From JANQOH01 sp965201115 (lineage in GTDB: Bacteria; Pseudomonadota; Alphaproteobacteria; UBA7887), in the NCBI GenBank assembly GCA_965201115.1, contig OZ241745.1, forward strand, positions 372,001 through 436,000: 64,000 nucleotides of DNA, read 5' to 3'. The position numbers and the translations under genes are program-made. Positions 17,888 to 28,011 of this stretch are shown here, piece after piece. Position 1 is the stretch's first letter. Every line of letters starts with the position of its first letter. The notes under the pieces were generated by a model. That model was not told the origin of the DNA and did not search any database. It was given only the letters and a program-made list of their open reading frames with translations.

Positions 17888-19177
17888 ATGCCCTTCCGCT
17901 TCGTCCACACCGCCGACATCCACCTCGATTCGCCGCTGCGCTCCCTCGCCCTGCTCGACCCCCAACTCGCGGAAGCCGTCGGAGCCGCCACCCGCCGCGC
18001 TTTCGAGCGCATCGTCGACCTCTGCCTCGACGAAAACGCCGACGCGCTCATGATTGCCGGCGACCTCTACGACGGCGACCAAACCTCGATGAAAACCGCG
18101 CTGTTCCTCGCCGAACAGCTGCGGCGGCTCCACGACGCCGGCGTGCGCGCGTTCATCGTGCGCGGCAACCACGACGCCGAGTCGAAAATCACCGCGCAAT
18201 TGCGAAGGGAGCGCATGCTGCCCGACAGCGCGACCGTCTTCGACGGCCGCGGCGGCCATGCCGCCGTCGAGCGCCCGCCCGGCGCAATTCCCGTCGCCGT
18301 GCATGGCGTGAGTTTCTCCGACCCCCGCCATACCGAAAGCCCGCTGCCCAAATTCAGGCCCCCCGTTCCCGGCGCCTTCAATATCGGCCTTCTGCACACC
18401 AGCCTGGGCGGCGCGAAACATCACGACCCCTACGCGCCGTGCGGTGCCGCGGATTTGTTCGCGACCGGATTCGATTATTGGTGCCTCGGCCACATCCACC
18501 AGCGGATAGAACGGCGCGACGGCAACCGTTTCGTCGTCATGCCCGGCATCCCGCAAGGGCGCCGTTTCCGCGAGGAGGGCCCGAAATCCGTAACCGTGGT
18601 CGACGTCGCCGACGACGGAACCGTCCGCCCCCGCGAGCGCGCAGTGAACGTCGCGCAGTTCCAGCGCGTGCGCGTCGATCTGTCGGAAGCCGCGGAGTGG
18701 GGCGAGGCGTTCGCCCGCGTCGGCGCGGCCCTCGCGGCCGAACGCGCCGCCGTCGAGGCCGACACTCTTATCGTCCGCCTGACCCTCGCCGGCGAAACCC
18801 CGCTGAACTGGCTATTGCGGCGCGACCCCGAACTCGCGTGCGAACAGGCCCGCGTCCGCACCGGCGTCAATACATGGATCGACAAGGTCGAACTCGATAC
18901 CGCCGAGCCCGGCGCGCGCGCGGCGCGCGGCCCCGGCGTTGGCCGCTTGGACGAACTCGAACGCACAATGCGCGGGATCGCCGAATCCGATTCCTTCGCC
19001 GCATGGGCCGCCCGCGAGATCGACGACCTGACCGGAGCGCTGCCGCGCGAGGCGCAAAACGCTTTCGGCTCCAGCGCCGAAAAACGCGCCGCGATCCTCC
19101 GCGGCCTCGCCGCCGACGGCCGCCGCGCGGCGCTCGCCCGCCTCCGCGAAGCCCCGCAACCCGAAAACGCCGACTGA
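17888..19177 (+). CDS. yhaO: YhaO/SbcD-like DNA repair exonuclease
   Basis: A 429-residue calcineurin-type metallophosphoesterase. The metal ligands are in TADIHLDS, IAGDLYDGD, VRGNHDAE, VAVHGVSF and LGHIHQR. The remainder is the family-specific C-terminal region ending in a segment rich in Ala/Arg. Together with YhaN it would form an Mre11-Rad50-like complex that processes DNA ends. The stop overlaps the start of yhaN (TGATG), so production is coupled. Confidence 0.9.
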   Translation: MPFRFVHTADIHLDSPLRSLALLDPQLAEAVGAATRRAFERIVDLCLDENADALMIAGDLYDGDQTSMKTALFLAEQLRRLHDAGVRAFIVRGNHDAESKITAQLRRERMLPDSATVFDGRGGHAAVERPPGAIPVAVHGVSFSDPRHTESPLPKFRPPVPGAFNIGLLHTSLGGAKHHDPYAPCGAADLFATGFDYWCLGHIHQRIERRDGNRFVVMPGIPQGRRFREEGPKSVTVVDVADDGTVRPRERAVNVAQFQRVRVDLSEAAEWGEAFARVGAALAAERAAVEADTLIVRLTLAGETPLNWLLRRDPELACEQARVRTGVNTWIDKVELDTAEPGARAARGPGVGRLDELERTMRGIAESDSFAAWAAREIDDLTGALPREAQNAFGSSAEKRAAILRGLAADGRRAALARLREAPQPENAD

Positions 19178-22100
19178 TGCGCCTGCGCCGCCTCCGCCTG
19201 CCCCGATACGGCCTGTTCACCGGCGCCGAAATCGATTTCGGCGCCCGCTCCGACGGCGCGCCCGACTTGCACATCGTTTACGGTCCCAACGAGACCGGCA
19301 AATCCACCGCGCTCTCGGCCTATCTCGATTTGTTATTCGCTATCGAACATCGAACCCGATATGCGTTTCTGCATCGATTCGACGCAATGCGCGTCGAGGC
19401 AGACGTGGAAATCGGCGGGGAGGTCCGCCGCTTCGCCCGCATCAAGCGCCGCCGCGACACGCTGCTCGACGGCCGCGACCGGCCTGTCGCCGACGACGCG
19501 TTCGCCGCCGCCCTCGGCGGCATGGACCGCGCCGCCTACAAGACCATGTTCTCGCTCGACGACGACACCCTCGAGGCCGGCGGCGAGGAAATCCTCGAAA
19601 GCGAGGGCCGCCTGGGGCAACTCCTGTTCGCCGGCGGCGCCGGACTCGTCGAGCTCGGCGCGACGCTGCGGAAACTCCGCGACGAAAGCGACGCGTTCCG
19701 CAAAGGCCGGGCCCGCAACACGAAACTCCACGAGCTCAAGAGCGCGCTCAACGACATCGCCGAGCGCAGGAAAATCCTCGACGTCGCGGCCCACGAATAT
19801 GTCCGCCTGATCGAAACCCGCGACGCCGCCCAAAACGCCTATGACGGAATCGTCGCCGAAATCGGGCGCCTCGAGACCCGGCGCAAGGACGCCCAGCGCC
19901 GCCTGCGCGCCCTGCCCGCGCTGGCCGACATCCGCCGCCTGCGCGGGGAACTCGCCGGCCTCGAGGCCCTTCCCGAACCCCCGCCCGAATGGTCCCGGCG
20001 CATCGGCGAACTCGTCGTGAGCGAGCCGCGCCTCGCCGCGCGCATCGAGGAACGCGAGAAAACCCAGGCGCGCCTTGCGGCCGAACGCGACGCAATCCCC
20101 GCCGACGACGCCGTCCTCGAAGCCGCCGACGCCATCGCCGCGCTCGATTTCTCCCGCCTCGAAACCGCCGAGGACGATCTGCCGCGCCGCCGCGAGGCCC
20201 TTGAACAAGACAAGGGCCGCATCGCCGCCTTCCTGCGCCGCCTCGATCGGCCGGCCGGCGCCGACCCCGCCGCTCTCGTCGTTCCCGCCGCGGTCGCCGG
20301 CGCCCTCGGCGAACTCATCGAGCGCCGCGCCGCGATCGAAGAGCGCCTGAAAACGGCCGCCAACGAAAGCGCCGAGGCGCGCGCCGAACACGAACGCGCC
20401 GCGGAACGCATCGGCGCGCGCGCCGACCCGGATTCCGACGCCCGCTTCGACCTCCTCAAGGCCGCCCTCGCCGCCGCGCGCCGCGACGACAGCCATGTTC
20501 ACGCCGAACTCCGCGCCGATGAACGCCGTCGCCTCGAGGATCGCCTGCGAACCCAGGCCGCCCAACTCCATCCGTGTGCCGGCGACCCCGCCGCCCTCGC
20601 CGCCGTCCGCGCGCCCGAAGACGCCGAACTCGCCGCCTGGAAAGAGCGCCTCGACGCCGCCGAGGCCGATCTCGCGCGCCTCGAAACCGAACGCGCGCGC
20701 CTCGCGGCCGAACGCAAGAAACACGAAGCCGCGCTCGAAAACGCCCGGGCCGAGGCCGGCATCGCCGACGATGCGGAAGCGAACGCCCTCCGCGCCGCGC
20801 GCGACGAAGCGTGGACGCGCCACCGCGCCGCCCTCGACGGCGCCACGGCGGACGCTTTCGAGGCCCGTATGACGGACTACGATTCCGCCGCCGACCGCCG
20901 CCTTGCCCAGGCCGCCGCCCTCGCCGAAATCCGCGGCGCCGCCGGGGACGCGCGCGCGACCGCCGCCGGGATCGAACGCAACGACGCCCAGCGAGCCGCC
21001 GCGAGCGCCCGCCGCGACGGCGTGCGCACGGAGATCGCCGCCGCCGTCCGGGCCATGAACAGCGCCGGCGCCGCGGAACTGCCGCCGGACATCCCGCTTG
21101 CCAAACTCGCGGGATGGGTCGCGCGCCGCGCGGAAATCATGGAGACCCTCGCGAAACTCGACGAAGAAAACGCCGCCGCCGAACGCGCGCGCAAAACCGC
21201 CGAACGCTTGCGCGCGCGGCTGGCCGGCGCCCTGTCCGCCGTCGGCGCCGTCTTTTCCCCGGATGCCGCCGCCGCCGAACTCGCCGAGGCCGCGCAGGAG
21301 GCCGCAAGCGCCGCCGAAGCCGCCCGCAAGGCCCTGGAGCGCGCCGCCGCCGAACGCGACCGCCGCGAAGCCGAACGCCGCCGCGCCCGCGCCGAAGACG
21401 AAGCGTGGCGGGAAGCCTGGACCGCCGCACTCGCCCGCTGCTGGATGCGGGACATCCATCCCGAGCCGTCGGCGACCGAAGTCCGCGCGCTGCTCCGGGA
21501 TTCCGCCGCGCTCGAAGCCGCCGCCGAAAGCCACGCCGACCTCGCCCATCGCATCGCCGCGATGGAGCGCGACCGCGCCGTTTTCGCCGACGGCGTCCGC
21601 GCGTTGGCCGAACGCCTGGGCGAAGATTTCGACCCCGCGCGCGCCCATGCCCAAGCCCGCGCGTTCGAACGCCGCCTCGCCGACGCCAAAACCGCCGCCG
21701 CCAAGCGCGAAGACCTGCGCAACAAAGGCGCCGCCGCCGCGGAAGAATGCGCCGCCGCGCGCCGCGAACTCGCCGAACTGCGCGCCGAAGCCGGGCGCAT
21801 GTACGAAGCGTTCGGCGTCGACAGCCTGCTCGCGGTTCAGGAGCGCCTGCAAGCGGTCGCGCGCCGCGCCGAACTCCGCAAGGAGGCCGCCGCGCGCGAG
21901 ACCCGCCTCGTCGAGGACATGAACGCCGCCTCCCTGGCCGACGCCCAAGCCGCCCTCGCCGGCGGCGATGCGGAGGCGCTCGAGGCCCGTATCGAGGACG
22001 CCGCCGCCCGCATCGAGGACGCAACCGCCCGCCGGCAGGAGAAATTCCACGAACTCCAGACCGCCGGAGACGACCTCGCCGCCATCGGCGGAGACGACGC

Positions 22101-22689
22101 GGCGGCCCGCCTCGAATCCGAACGCCGCGCGATCATCCTCGAAATCGAGGATCGCGCGCGCAACTACATGCGCATGCGCCTCGGCGCCAAGGCCGCCGAA
22201 CTCGCCCTCGACGCCTGGCGCGAGGAACACCGCGGAGCGATGATGAAAGGCGCCTCGGAGGCCTTCCGCACCATCAGCCGCGGCGCCTATGCGCGGCTGG
22301 CGGCCCGGCTTACCGGGAAAGGCGAAGTCCTCATCGGCGTCCCCGCCGATGGAGGCGGCGACAAACTCGCCTCGGAAATGTCGAAAGGCGCGCGCTTCCA
22401 GCTCTATCTCGCCCTGCGCGTCGCCGGCTACCTCGAGTTCGTCCGGCAACACGGCCCCGTGCCTTTCATCGCCGACGACATACTGGAAACCTTCGACGAT
22501 TTCCGCGCCGAGGAAGCCTTCCGCCTTTTCGCCGAAATGGCCACGGAAGGCCAGACAATCTATCTGAGCCACCACCGCCACCTCTGCGGCATCGCCCGCG
22601 AAGTCTGCCCGTCGGTGCGCATCCACGAGCTCCCTGCCCCCGCCCCGCCCGCCCGCGCCGCCCAACCCGCTGAAGGAACCGACCCATGA
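19177..22689 (+). CDS. yhaN: YhaN AAA family ATPase (SbcC/Rad50-like)
   Basis: A 1170-residue SMC-like ATPase. The Walker A motif GPNETGKST is at residues 36-44. It is followed by a very long Ala/Glu/Arg-rich coiled coil, and the C-terminal ATPase half contains AFRTISRGAYARLAARLTG, LASEMSKGARFQLYLALRVA (signature motif) and IADDILETFDD (Walker B), then YLSHHRHL. It should be the partner of YhaO in DNA-end processing. It overlaps yhaO at the start and dapB at the end by 1 and 4 bases, giving a tight operon. The extreme Ala content of the coiled coil reflects the GC bias. Confidence 0.92.
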   Translation: MRLRRLRLPRYGLFTGAEIDFGARSDGAPDLHIVYGPNETGKSTALSAYLDLLFAIEHRTRYAFLHRFDAMRVEADVEIGGEVRRFARIKRRRDTLLDGRDRPVADDAFAAALGGMDRAAYKTMFSLDDDTLEAGGEEILESEGRLGQLLFAGGAGLVELGATLRKLRDESDAFRKGRARNTKLHELKSALNDIAERRKILDVAAHEYVRLIETRDAAQNAYDGIVAEIGRLETRRKDAQRRLRALPALADIRRLRGELAGLEALPEPPPEWSRRIGELVVSEPRLAARIEEREKTQARLAAERDAIPADDAVLEAADAIAALDFSRLETAEDDLPRRREALEQDKGRIAAFLRRLDRPAGADPAALVVPAAVAGALGELIERRAAIEERLKTAANESAEARAEHERAAERIGARADPDSDARFDLLKAALAAARRDDSHVHAELRADERRRLEDRLRTQAAQLHPCAGDPAALAAVRAPEDAELAAWKERLDAAEADLARLETERARLAAERKKHEAALENARAEAGIADDAEANALRAARDEAWTRHRAALDGATADAFEARMTDYDSAADRRLAQAAALAEIRGAAGDARATAAGIERNDAQRAAASARRDGVRTEIAAAVRAMNSAGAAELPPDIPLAKLAGWVARRAEIMETLAKLDEENAAAERARKTAERLRARLAGALSAVGAVFSPDAAAAELAEAAQEAASAAEAARKALERAAAERDRREAERRRARAEDEAWREAWTAALARCWMRDIHPEPSATEVRALLRDSAALEAAAESHADLAHRIAAMERDRAVFADGVRALAERLGEDFDPARAHAQARAFERRLADAKTAAAKREDLRNKGAAAAEECAAARRELAELRAEAGRMYEAFGVDSLLAVQERLQAVARRAELRKEAAARETRLVEDMNAASLADAQAALAGGDAEALEARIEDAAARIEDATARRQEKFHELQTAGDDLAAIGGDDAAARLESERRAIILEIEDRARNYMRMRLGAKAAELALDAWREEHRGAMMKGASEAFRTISRGAYARLAARLTGKGEVLIGVPADGGGDKLASEMSKGARFQLYLALRVAGYLEFVRQHGPVPFIADDILETFDDFRAEEAFRLFAEMATEGQTIYLSHHRHLCGIAREVCPSVRIHELPAPAPPARAAQPAEGTDP

Positions 22690-23495
22690 CCGCGACCTCC
22701 CGCCGCCCCGTGAACATTGGCCTTCTCGGCGCCGGCGGCCGCATGGGCGCCGCCATCCTCCGCCGCCTTGCCGCCGCGCCCGGTCTCCGCCTCGCCGCCG
22801 CCGCCGAACATCCCGGCCATCCCGCCGTCGGCGCCCCCGCCGGCGACACGGGCGCCGCCATCGGCGCCGACCCTCTCGCCGTGTTCGCCGCCGCCGACGC
22901 GGTCATCGAGTTCTCGTCCCCCGAGGCCACCGCCGCGCACGCCGCCATCGCCGCCGAGACTGCTACCGCCCACGTCATCGGCACGACCGGCCTGGACGAC
23001 GCGCAGGCCGCCAGCGTTCGCGCCGCCGCCGCGCGCGCGCCCATCGTCCAGGCGCCCAACATGAGCGTCGGCGTCAACCTGCTGCTTGCCCTCGTCGAGC
23101 GCGCCGCGCGCGTCCTCGGCCCCGAATACGACATCGAGATCGTGGAAATGCACCACCGCCACAAGGTGGACGCCCCCTCCGGAACCGCCCTCGGCCTGGG
23201 CCGCGCCGCCGCCGCCGGGCGCGGCGTCGAGCACGACGCCGTCGCCGCCCGCGGCCGCGATGGACATACCGGCCCGCGCCGCGCCGGAGACATCGGCTAC
23301 GCCGTACTGCGCGGCGGCGGCGTCCCCGGCGACCACACCGCGGTGTTCGCCGCCGAGGGCGAGCGCGTCGAACTCGGCCACCGCGCCGCCTCGCGCGACA
23401 TATTCGCCGACGGCGCCCTCCGCGCCGCGCAATGGACCCGCGGCAAGCCCCCCGGCCTCTACGACATGCGCGCCGTACTCGGCCTCGAGACTTGA
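22686..23495 (+). CDS. dapB: 4-hydroxy-tetrahydrodipicolinate reductase
   Basis: Reduces hydroxy-tetrahydrodipicolinate in lysine and diaminopimelate synthesis. At 269 residues it is of normal length. The NAD(P)-binding motif is GLLGAGGRMGAAI, the central GTTGLDD and APNMSVGVNLL are conserved, and the catalytic/substrate region EMHHRHKVDAPSGTAL carries the histidine pair and lysine. It is third in the yhaO-yhaN-dapB operon with a 4-base overlap, which makes a housekeeping gene dependent on transcription of a repair operon. Confidence 0.97.
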   Translation: MTATSRRPVNIGLLGAGGRMGAAILRRLAAAPGLRLAAAAEHPGHPAVGAPAGDTGAAIGADPLAVFAAADAVIEFSSPEATAAHAAIAAETATAHVIGTTGLDDAQAASVRAAAARAPIVQAPNMSVGVNLLLALVERAARVLGPEYDIEIVEMHHRHKVDAPSGTALGLGRAAAAGRGVEHDAVAARGRDGHTGPRRAGDIGYAVLRGGGVPGDHTAVFAAEGERVELGHRAASRDIFADGALRAAQWTRGKPPGLYDMRAVLGLET

Positions 23496-23534
23496 TACCC
23501 GACCGTTTCGTTCGCTCCACCGGAATGCCCGCCC

Positions 23535-23580
23535 CGCCGAAGGCGCGAACCGCCCGGGACCGCGAGCGTCCCTGCCCGCA
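23535..23580 (+). repeat. Dispersed GC-rich repeat, copy C
   Basis: Begins CGCCGAAGGCGCGAACCGCC and continues GGGACCGCGAGCGTCCC, matching copies A and B. It fills most of the 150-base gap between the convergent dapB and the restriction gene. If folded it could act as a bidirectional terminator, but no T-tract is present. Confidence 0.6.
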
Positions 23581-23645
23581 CCTTTCCGCGCGAAATGGCG
23601 CCGGCAGGCGGGCGACCCGCGAAAACGCGCCGATCCGGACTGGCG

Positions 23646-26174
23646 TTATCCGGCGGACCGGTCGGCGTCGGCCAGCGCTGCGGGGAACTCGGCTTCGTCG
23701 AATACGAGGCGGAAGGTTCCCTTGGCGGGGCCGTCGGTTACGGTCATCGTTCCGCAGTCGAATGCGTCCTGCAAGGTTTCCATGAGGCGCTTCTTGTAGG
23801 CGGTATCGGCGTTGTCGAGGTGGGCGCCCTTGGTCTCGAACACGAGCAGGCGCGGGCGCTCCGCGGTTCCGCCGCCCATCGCCACAAAATCGGGCCACAC
23901 GCGGTCGGGTTTCCAGCCTTTCAGGTAATAGTCTCCGCTCTGCCGCGCCGCCACGCGATGCCACCATTGCAGCGCCTTCTGTTCGTCGAGATACCGCGCG
24001 AATTTCCGCTCCAGATCGGAATCGAACTGCTCCCCGTATATCGGTTCGAACAAACTGCGCTGGATCGCCCCGCCGTCGTTCCCGGCGAACAGGCCCGCGC
24101 GTTCCGGAACGACGAGTTCGTAATCTTCGGGCATCTTGAAGTTCAGCCGCCGGATCTTCAGATCGAACCGGATCTCCTTTCTCGCGATTTTCTCCACAAA
24201 AACACGCTCGGCGTCCTTCTCGACCGTTTCGGCCACATGCTTGTGCAGGATATGCGCGAGATACGGGCGCCTGTCGAAAATCGCTTCGTCGGTTTCTCCG
24301 GCGGCGCGCAGCTTTCCGACAAGCTGTTGCACGATGCGCGCCGCCTGCCAAGGGTTGGGAACGATGTCGGAGAGACGATAGACGAACCACGATATGCGCA
24401 CGGTCTTGTCGATCTCCAGCTCCGCGGCGTCGTACACGGGCGCCGGTCCGCCTTCGAGATCGACGGCGGCCGACAGAATCGCGGGCGCTTCGGCCAGGCT
24501 TGCCCGCGGGTCGGGCGCCTCGATGCCCTCCCAATCCACACCGGGAACGATATCGCTCAGATATTCGAGCTCGCGCCACTCGGCGCCATCCCTGTGCAGG
24601 ACGCGCGGCAGAAAGATATCCGTTCCCTGGAATTCGCTTCGCCTGCGAACGGCGACGCGGCGCAGCGTGGGCGAGTCGGCGACGACGTCGCCGCCGAGTC
24701 CGGTCAGACCTTCCTCTTCCAGTCCGGCCTTGACATACGCGACGGCGTCTCCTACCTTCGTGTTCCAGCAATAGACGTAGCACCGGTCGAGCGCCTCGCG
24801 CCCGGTGCGCCGCGCGTGCGGCTGGCGCATTACCCGCCCAACCAGCTGGGTCAGCGCCCGTTTTGCCGTGGTGTTGTCGAGCATCGCCAGCACGTAGGCG
24901 AACGGACAATCCCACCCTTCCATCAGCGCGGATTTGGTGATCACCCAGCGGATGGGGCAGAGTTCGGACATGAGATCGACGCCCGCCAATTCGTCGCGTT
25001 CCGCGGATTTTACCGCCACCGCGCGTTCGGGCACGCCGAGATGCCGGACAAGGCGTTCGCGCACGTCTTCGGCATGAACCCGTCGCCCGTCGCGCTGGTC
25101 CTTGCCGGTGCGCTCGACGCGGACCACCGCAATCGGGCGGATGTAGCGCCCGTCGGAGGCTTGAAGCGATCGCGCTTCCGCCTCGAGGCGCTCCAATTCG
25201 CCGTGGGCGTTCGCAAGCACGTGGGTCCATTCGGCGCCGACGACAGAGAACACCTGCACGGGCAGTTTGATCATCTCTTCGGCTTTCAACGCCGAGCCCC
25301 GGATATCCACAAGCAGGTTGCTGATTCCCCGCGTGGGCGTGGCCGACAGTTCTATCGTCATGCGCGGGTCGAGGCGGTTTACCGAGCGCGCGAATTCCTC
25401 TCCGGCTTCGCGGTTCTTTCCGTATGCCTTGTGCGCCTCGTCCAGTATCACCACCGGGCGCAGCATCTTGAAGACGTTAAACAGGCTTTGCTTCGGCGGA
25501 CCGCCGGGGCGCGTGCGCTCGAGGTCAGGGAACGCGCTCAGCAGGCGCGCTTCGCCCGGCGCGTCGCGGCTGTCGGGGAACAGTGTGGGATAGCGCCCCG
25601 AGTCGCGGAACATGCGCAGAAACTCGCGGCCCTTCTGCCGATTTGCGGCGGGCAGCATCAGCAGCATGACGCACATGCGATTTGTCAGGTCCAGGGCCGA
25701 AAGCGGGGTTTCCTTCTCGAACAGTTCGACCCGCCCGCCGCTCGCGCGCTCCAGTATCTGCCGATACGGGTGCCGCGGGTCGCGCAGCGCGGCCCGCGTC
25801 TGTTCGTAGATCGCGCGAGTGGGAACCACCCAGAGCGCAAGGCCCGTTTGCCGGCCGAGCCGCTCCAGGGCGGCGGCGGCGAGCAGCGTCTTGCCGCCGC
25901 CGGTGGGCACCTTGAGGCAGACATGCGGAATCGGCCGGCCCGCCGCGTCGGTGCGGCTCACATGCGGCCCGGCGCCCGGCGCGACGCCGCCGGCCCCGGC
26001 CAGCGCATCCCACGCGGCCCTGGGGTAATCGCGGATCGGCTCGGGTACCGGCACGCCGGCGTTTTCCAATGCCGCCGACGTTTCCCGCGACTGCCGTTCC
26101 GCCCGCGCCAGCGCTTCGAGCCAGCGGCCGAAGGCCTCGATGGCCTCCGATTGATATTCCTTCAGTTCCATCAT
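23646..26174 (-). CDS. Type III restriction enzyme, Res subunit
   Basis: An 842-residue helicase-nuclease. The Walker A motif VPTGGGKT is at residues 89-96, the DEAD/H box reads VILDEAHKAYG, motif III SATPT, and motif VI LTQLVGRVMRQPHA. The C-terminal PD-(D/E)XK endonuclease domain shows RVWPDFVAMGG then LLVFETKGAHL. It is downstream of the Mod methyltransferase with a 9-base gap, so the pair is an operon encoding a complete type III restriction system. The recognition site cannot be predicted. The region has no frameshift and looks functional. Confidence 0.93.
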   Translation of the reverse strand: MMELKEYQSEAIEAFGRWLEALARAERQSRETSAALENAGVPVPEPIRDYPRAAWDALAGAGGVAPGAGPHVSRTDAAGRPIPHVCLKVPTGGGKTLLAAAALERLGRQTGLALWVVPTRAIYEQTRAALRDPRHPYRQILERASGGRVELFEKETPLSALDLTNRMCVMLLMLPAANRQKGREFLRMFRDSGRYPTLFPDSRDAPGEARLLSAFPDLERTRPGGPPKQSLFNVFKMLRPVVILDEAHKAYGKNREAGEEFARSVNRLDPRMTIELSATPTRGISNLLVDIRGSALKAEEMIKLPVQVFSVVGAEWTHVLANAHGELERLEAEARSLQASDGRYIRPIAVVRVERTGKDQRDGRRVHAEDVRERLVRHLGVPERAVAVKSAERDELAGVDLMSELCPIRWVITKSALMEGWDCPFAYVLAMLDNTTAKRALTQLVGRVMRQPHARRTGREALDRCYVYCWNTKVGDAVAYVKAGLEEEGLTGLGGDVVADSPTLRRVAVRRRSEFQGTDIFLPRVLHRDGAEWRELEYLSDIVPGVDWEGIEAPDPRASLAEAPAILSAAVDLEGGPAPVYDAAELEIDKTVRISWFVYRLSDIVPNPWQAARIVQQLVGKLRAAGETDEAIFDRRPYLAHILHKHVAETVEKDAERVFVEKIARKEIRFDLKIRRLNFKMPEDYELVVPERAGLFAGNDGGAIQRSLFEPIYGEQFDSDLERKFARYLDEQKALQWWHRVAARQSGDYYLKGWKPDRVWPDFVAMGGGTAERPRLLVFETKGAHLDNADTAYKKRLMETLQDAFDCGTMTVTDGPAKGTFRLVFDEAEFPAALADADRSAG

Positions 26175-26183
26175 GGCCGGCGC

Positions 26184-27911
26184 CTACCCGATCCGGTATA
26201 GTTCGTAGGGTAACTGCGAGAATACGATACGCATGGGCGACAGCATGCGCCGAGTCGCATGCGACGCTGGCGCAAATACGACGGCGTTTCTTTCGCCCGC
26301 CCGGTTGGCGGCCCCGATTCGCCTCGCTCGCGTCAGTTCCAGTACGGCGTCGGCCCCGCGCAGATACTCCGCATTCGGTTTGTAAAGCAGGTAATAGTCG
26401 GTTGCGCCATGCCGGTAGAACAACCCATCGTCGTTCAACGGGGCCAATGCGGCTCCGTTCGTGGAAACGCCCGCCGCCGTGTAGAGCAGATACGCAGCCA
26501 ATCGCGGCCACGGCGGCAGGGCGTCGCCGGTCAGCAGGGCTTCGAGCTCGAGCGGCGGGCCCAGCGTGCAATAGCCGAAAGAGCCGCCGAACCCTGTGCG
26601 CGCCGCAGGGTCCCTTGCATCCGGATGTCCGGCCATGACACGCCGCACCCGTTCGGCGGTGATCGTGTCGGCGTAGTCCTCGCATTCGACCAGAATGAAA
26701 CGGCGGTTGCCGCCGTCCTTCTTATTCAAGGCAAGCACCGCGTGAGCCGTCGCGCCGCTTCCGGCAAAAGAATCCAGAACTATATCGCCGTCGGATGTTA
26801 CGGCCTCGAAAATACGGGAAAGCACTCGCTCATCCTTCGGGTATTCGAAAGAATTTTCGGGTAGCAAGCGGACAAGCTCTTGATGAGCCGCGCGCCGATC
26901 CCTGTAGAATACACTTGTTAAAACTTGGCTATCGGTCTCGTGTAAATAGCGCTTGATGTTCGGAACCCGCGATTCGTCAGGTCCGAAATGGACCCGGTTA
27001 TCGGCGATGGCCTCCTGCATTTTCTCCGGTTGCGGGAATCTCCATCCGTGTGTGGGGACCTTTACCGGTCGGCGCGTTTTCGGGTGCAATACCTCATAGC
27101 GAGGACCGCCCCCGCCCGGCCACGAGATATCGCCCGCGAAATACACGCCTTTGTCATCGACCCAGTTATAGTGCCGGTGCGCCCAGCATTTGTGCCTTTT
27201 GTCCAGAGACGCGTACCAGTCCTTCAGCGCATCGGACGCGGCGCCGAAATCGCCGCCGTTCTGTTCGCAAAACTCCCTGGCAGTTCTCTGAATTTCGTCC
27301 ACGCCCTCTTTTAAGGCCCGCCATCTATTGCTGTTGGTTGTCAAGGTTTCGATTCTGTTCGCGTAACACAAAATGTAGTCATGACCGACGGATATAAACC
27401 GGGCGTCGTTTTTACCCGTTCCCTCCCAAACGAATGAGCCTATAAAGTTATTCTCCCCGAAAATTTCATCCATCGCAGCTCGCAAATGATGTATTTCATT
27501 GTCGTCGATGGAAACGAAGATCGAGCCGTCGTCGGCGAGCAGGTCCCGGAGCAGGCAGAGGCGCGGCCACATCATGCAGAGCCACTTGTCGTGGCGCTCC
27601 ATGTCGTCGCCGTCGACCGCGTTGTTTCGCGCGAGCCACTCGCGCATGTACGCGCCGTTGACGTTGTCGTTATAGCGCCAACCCTCGTTGCCGGTGTTGT
27701 AGGGCGGGTCGATATAGACGCATTTGACGCGCCCGGCGTAGCGCGGCAGCAGTGCCTTCAGCGCGTCCAGGTTGTCGCCGTGGATAACCAGGTTGTCGTC
27801 GGCCCCGCCCGGCCCCACCGAGCGCGCGTCGTCGCGAATCAGCGGGCGGTGCGGTACCGCCAAGTGGTGCGCATGGACGTGCGACTTGCCCTTGAATTCC
27901 AGCGTCGGCAT
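26184..27911 (-). CDS. Type III DNA-methyltransferase, Mod subunit
   Basis: A 575-residue site-specific methyltransferase of the beta group, in which the catalytic motif precedes the AdoMet motif: IDPPYNTGNEGW (residues 67-78) and later DGDIVLDSFAGSGATAHAVL. Modification at adenine N6 is expected from DPPY. The ATG at 27911 (MPTLEFKGKSHVHAHHL) is typical of this Mod subgroup. The middle, target-recognition part (about 26.8-27.5 kb) is visibly AT-richer than the neighbouring genes, which suggests horizontal transfer or exchange of the specificity domain. Partner Res gene follows. Confidence 0.93.
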   Translation of the reverse strand: MPTLEFKGKSHVHAHHLAVPHRPLIRDDARSVGPGGADDNLVIHGDNLDALKALLPRYAGRVKCVYIDPPYNTGNEGWRYNDNVNGAYMREWLARNNAVDGDDMERHDKWLCMMWPRLCLLRDLLADDGSIFVSIDDNEIHHLRAAMDEIFGENNFIGSFVWEGTGKNDARFISVGHDYILCYANRIETLTTNSNRWRALKEGVDEIQRTAREFCEQNGGDFGAASDALKDWYASLDKRHKCWAHRHYNWVDDKGVYFAGDISWPGGGGPRYEVLHPKTRRPVKVPTHGWRFPQPEKMQEAIADNRVHFGPDESRVPNIKRYLHETDSQVLTSVFYRDRRAAHQELVRLLPENSFEYPKDERVLSRIFEAVTSDGDIVLDSFAGSGATAHAVLALNKKDGGNRRFILVECEDYADTITAERVRRVMAGHPDARDPAARTGFGGSFGYCTLGPPLELEALLTGDALPPWPRLAAYLLYTAAGVSTNGAALAPLNDDGLFYRHGATDYYLLYKPNAEYLRGADAVLELTRARRIGAANRAGERNAVVFAPASHATRRMLSPMRIVFSQLPYELYRIG

Positions 27912-27999
27912 GGCGGCCCCCGTTTGCGGCGCGAATCGGGGCGCCGTTGTACCCGTTTCGGCCCCGCGCGGCAAGCGCGCGGCGGCGGCGCGAACACGG

Positions 28000-28005
28000 T
28001 ATAAC
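28000..28005 (+). promoter_or_regulatory. Candidate -10 box placing the transcript start at the gdh ATG
   Basis: TATAAC at 28000-28005 ends six bases before the ATG at 28012. With usual spacing, transcription would begin on or next to the start codon, giving a leaderless mRNA. There is no Shine-Dalgarno sequence before the ATG, which agrees. No clear -35 is seen. Confidence 0.35.
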
Positions 28006-28011
28006 GATGGC

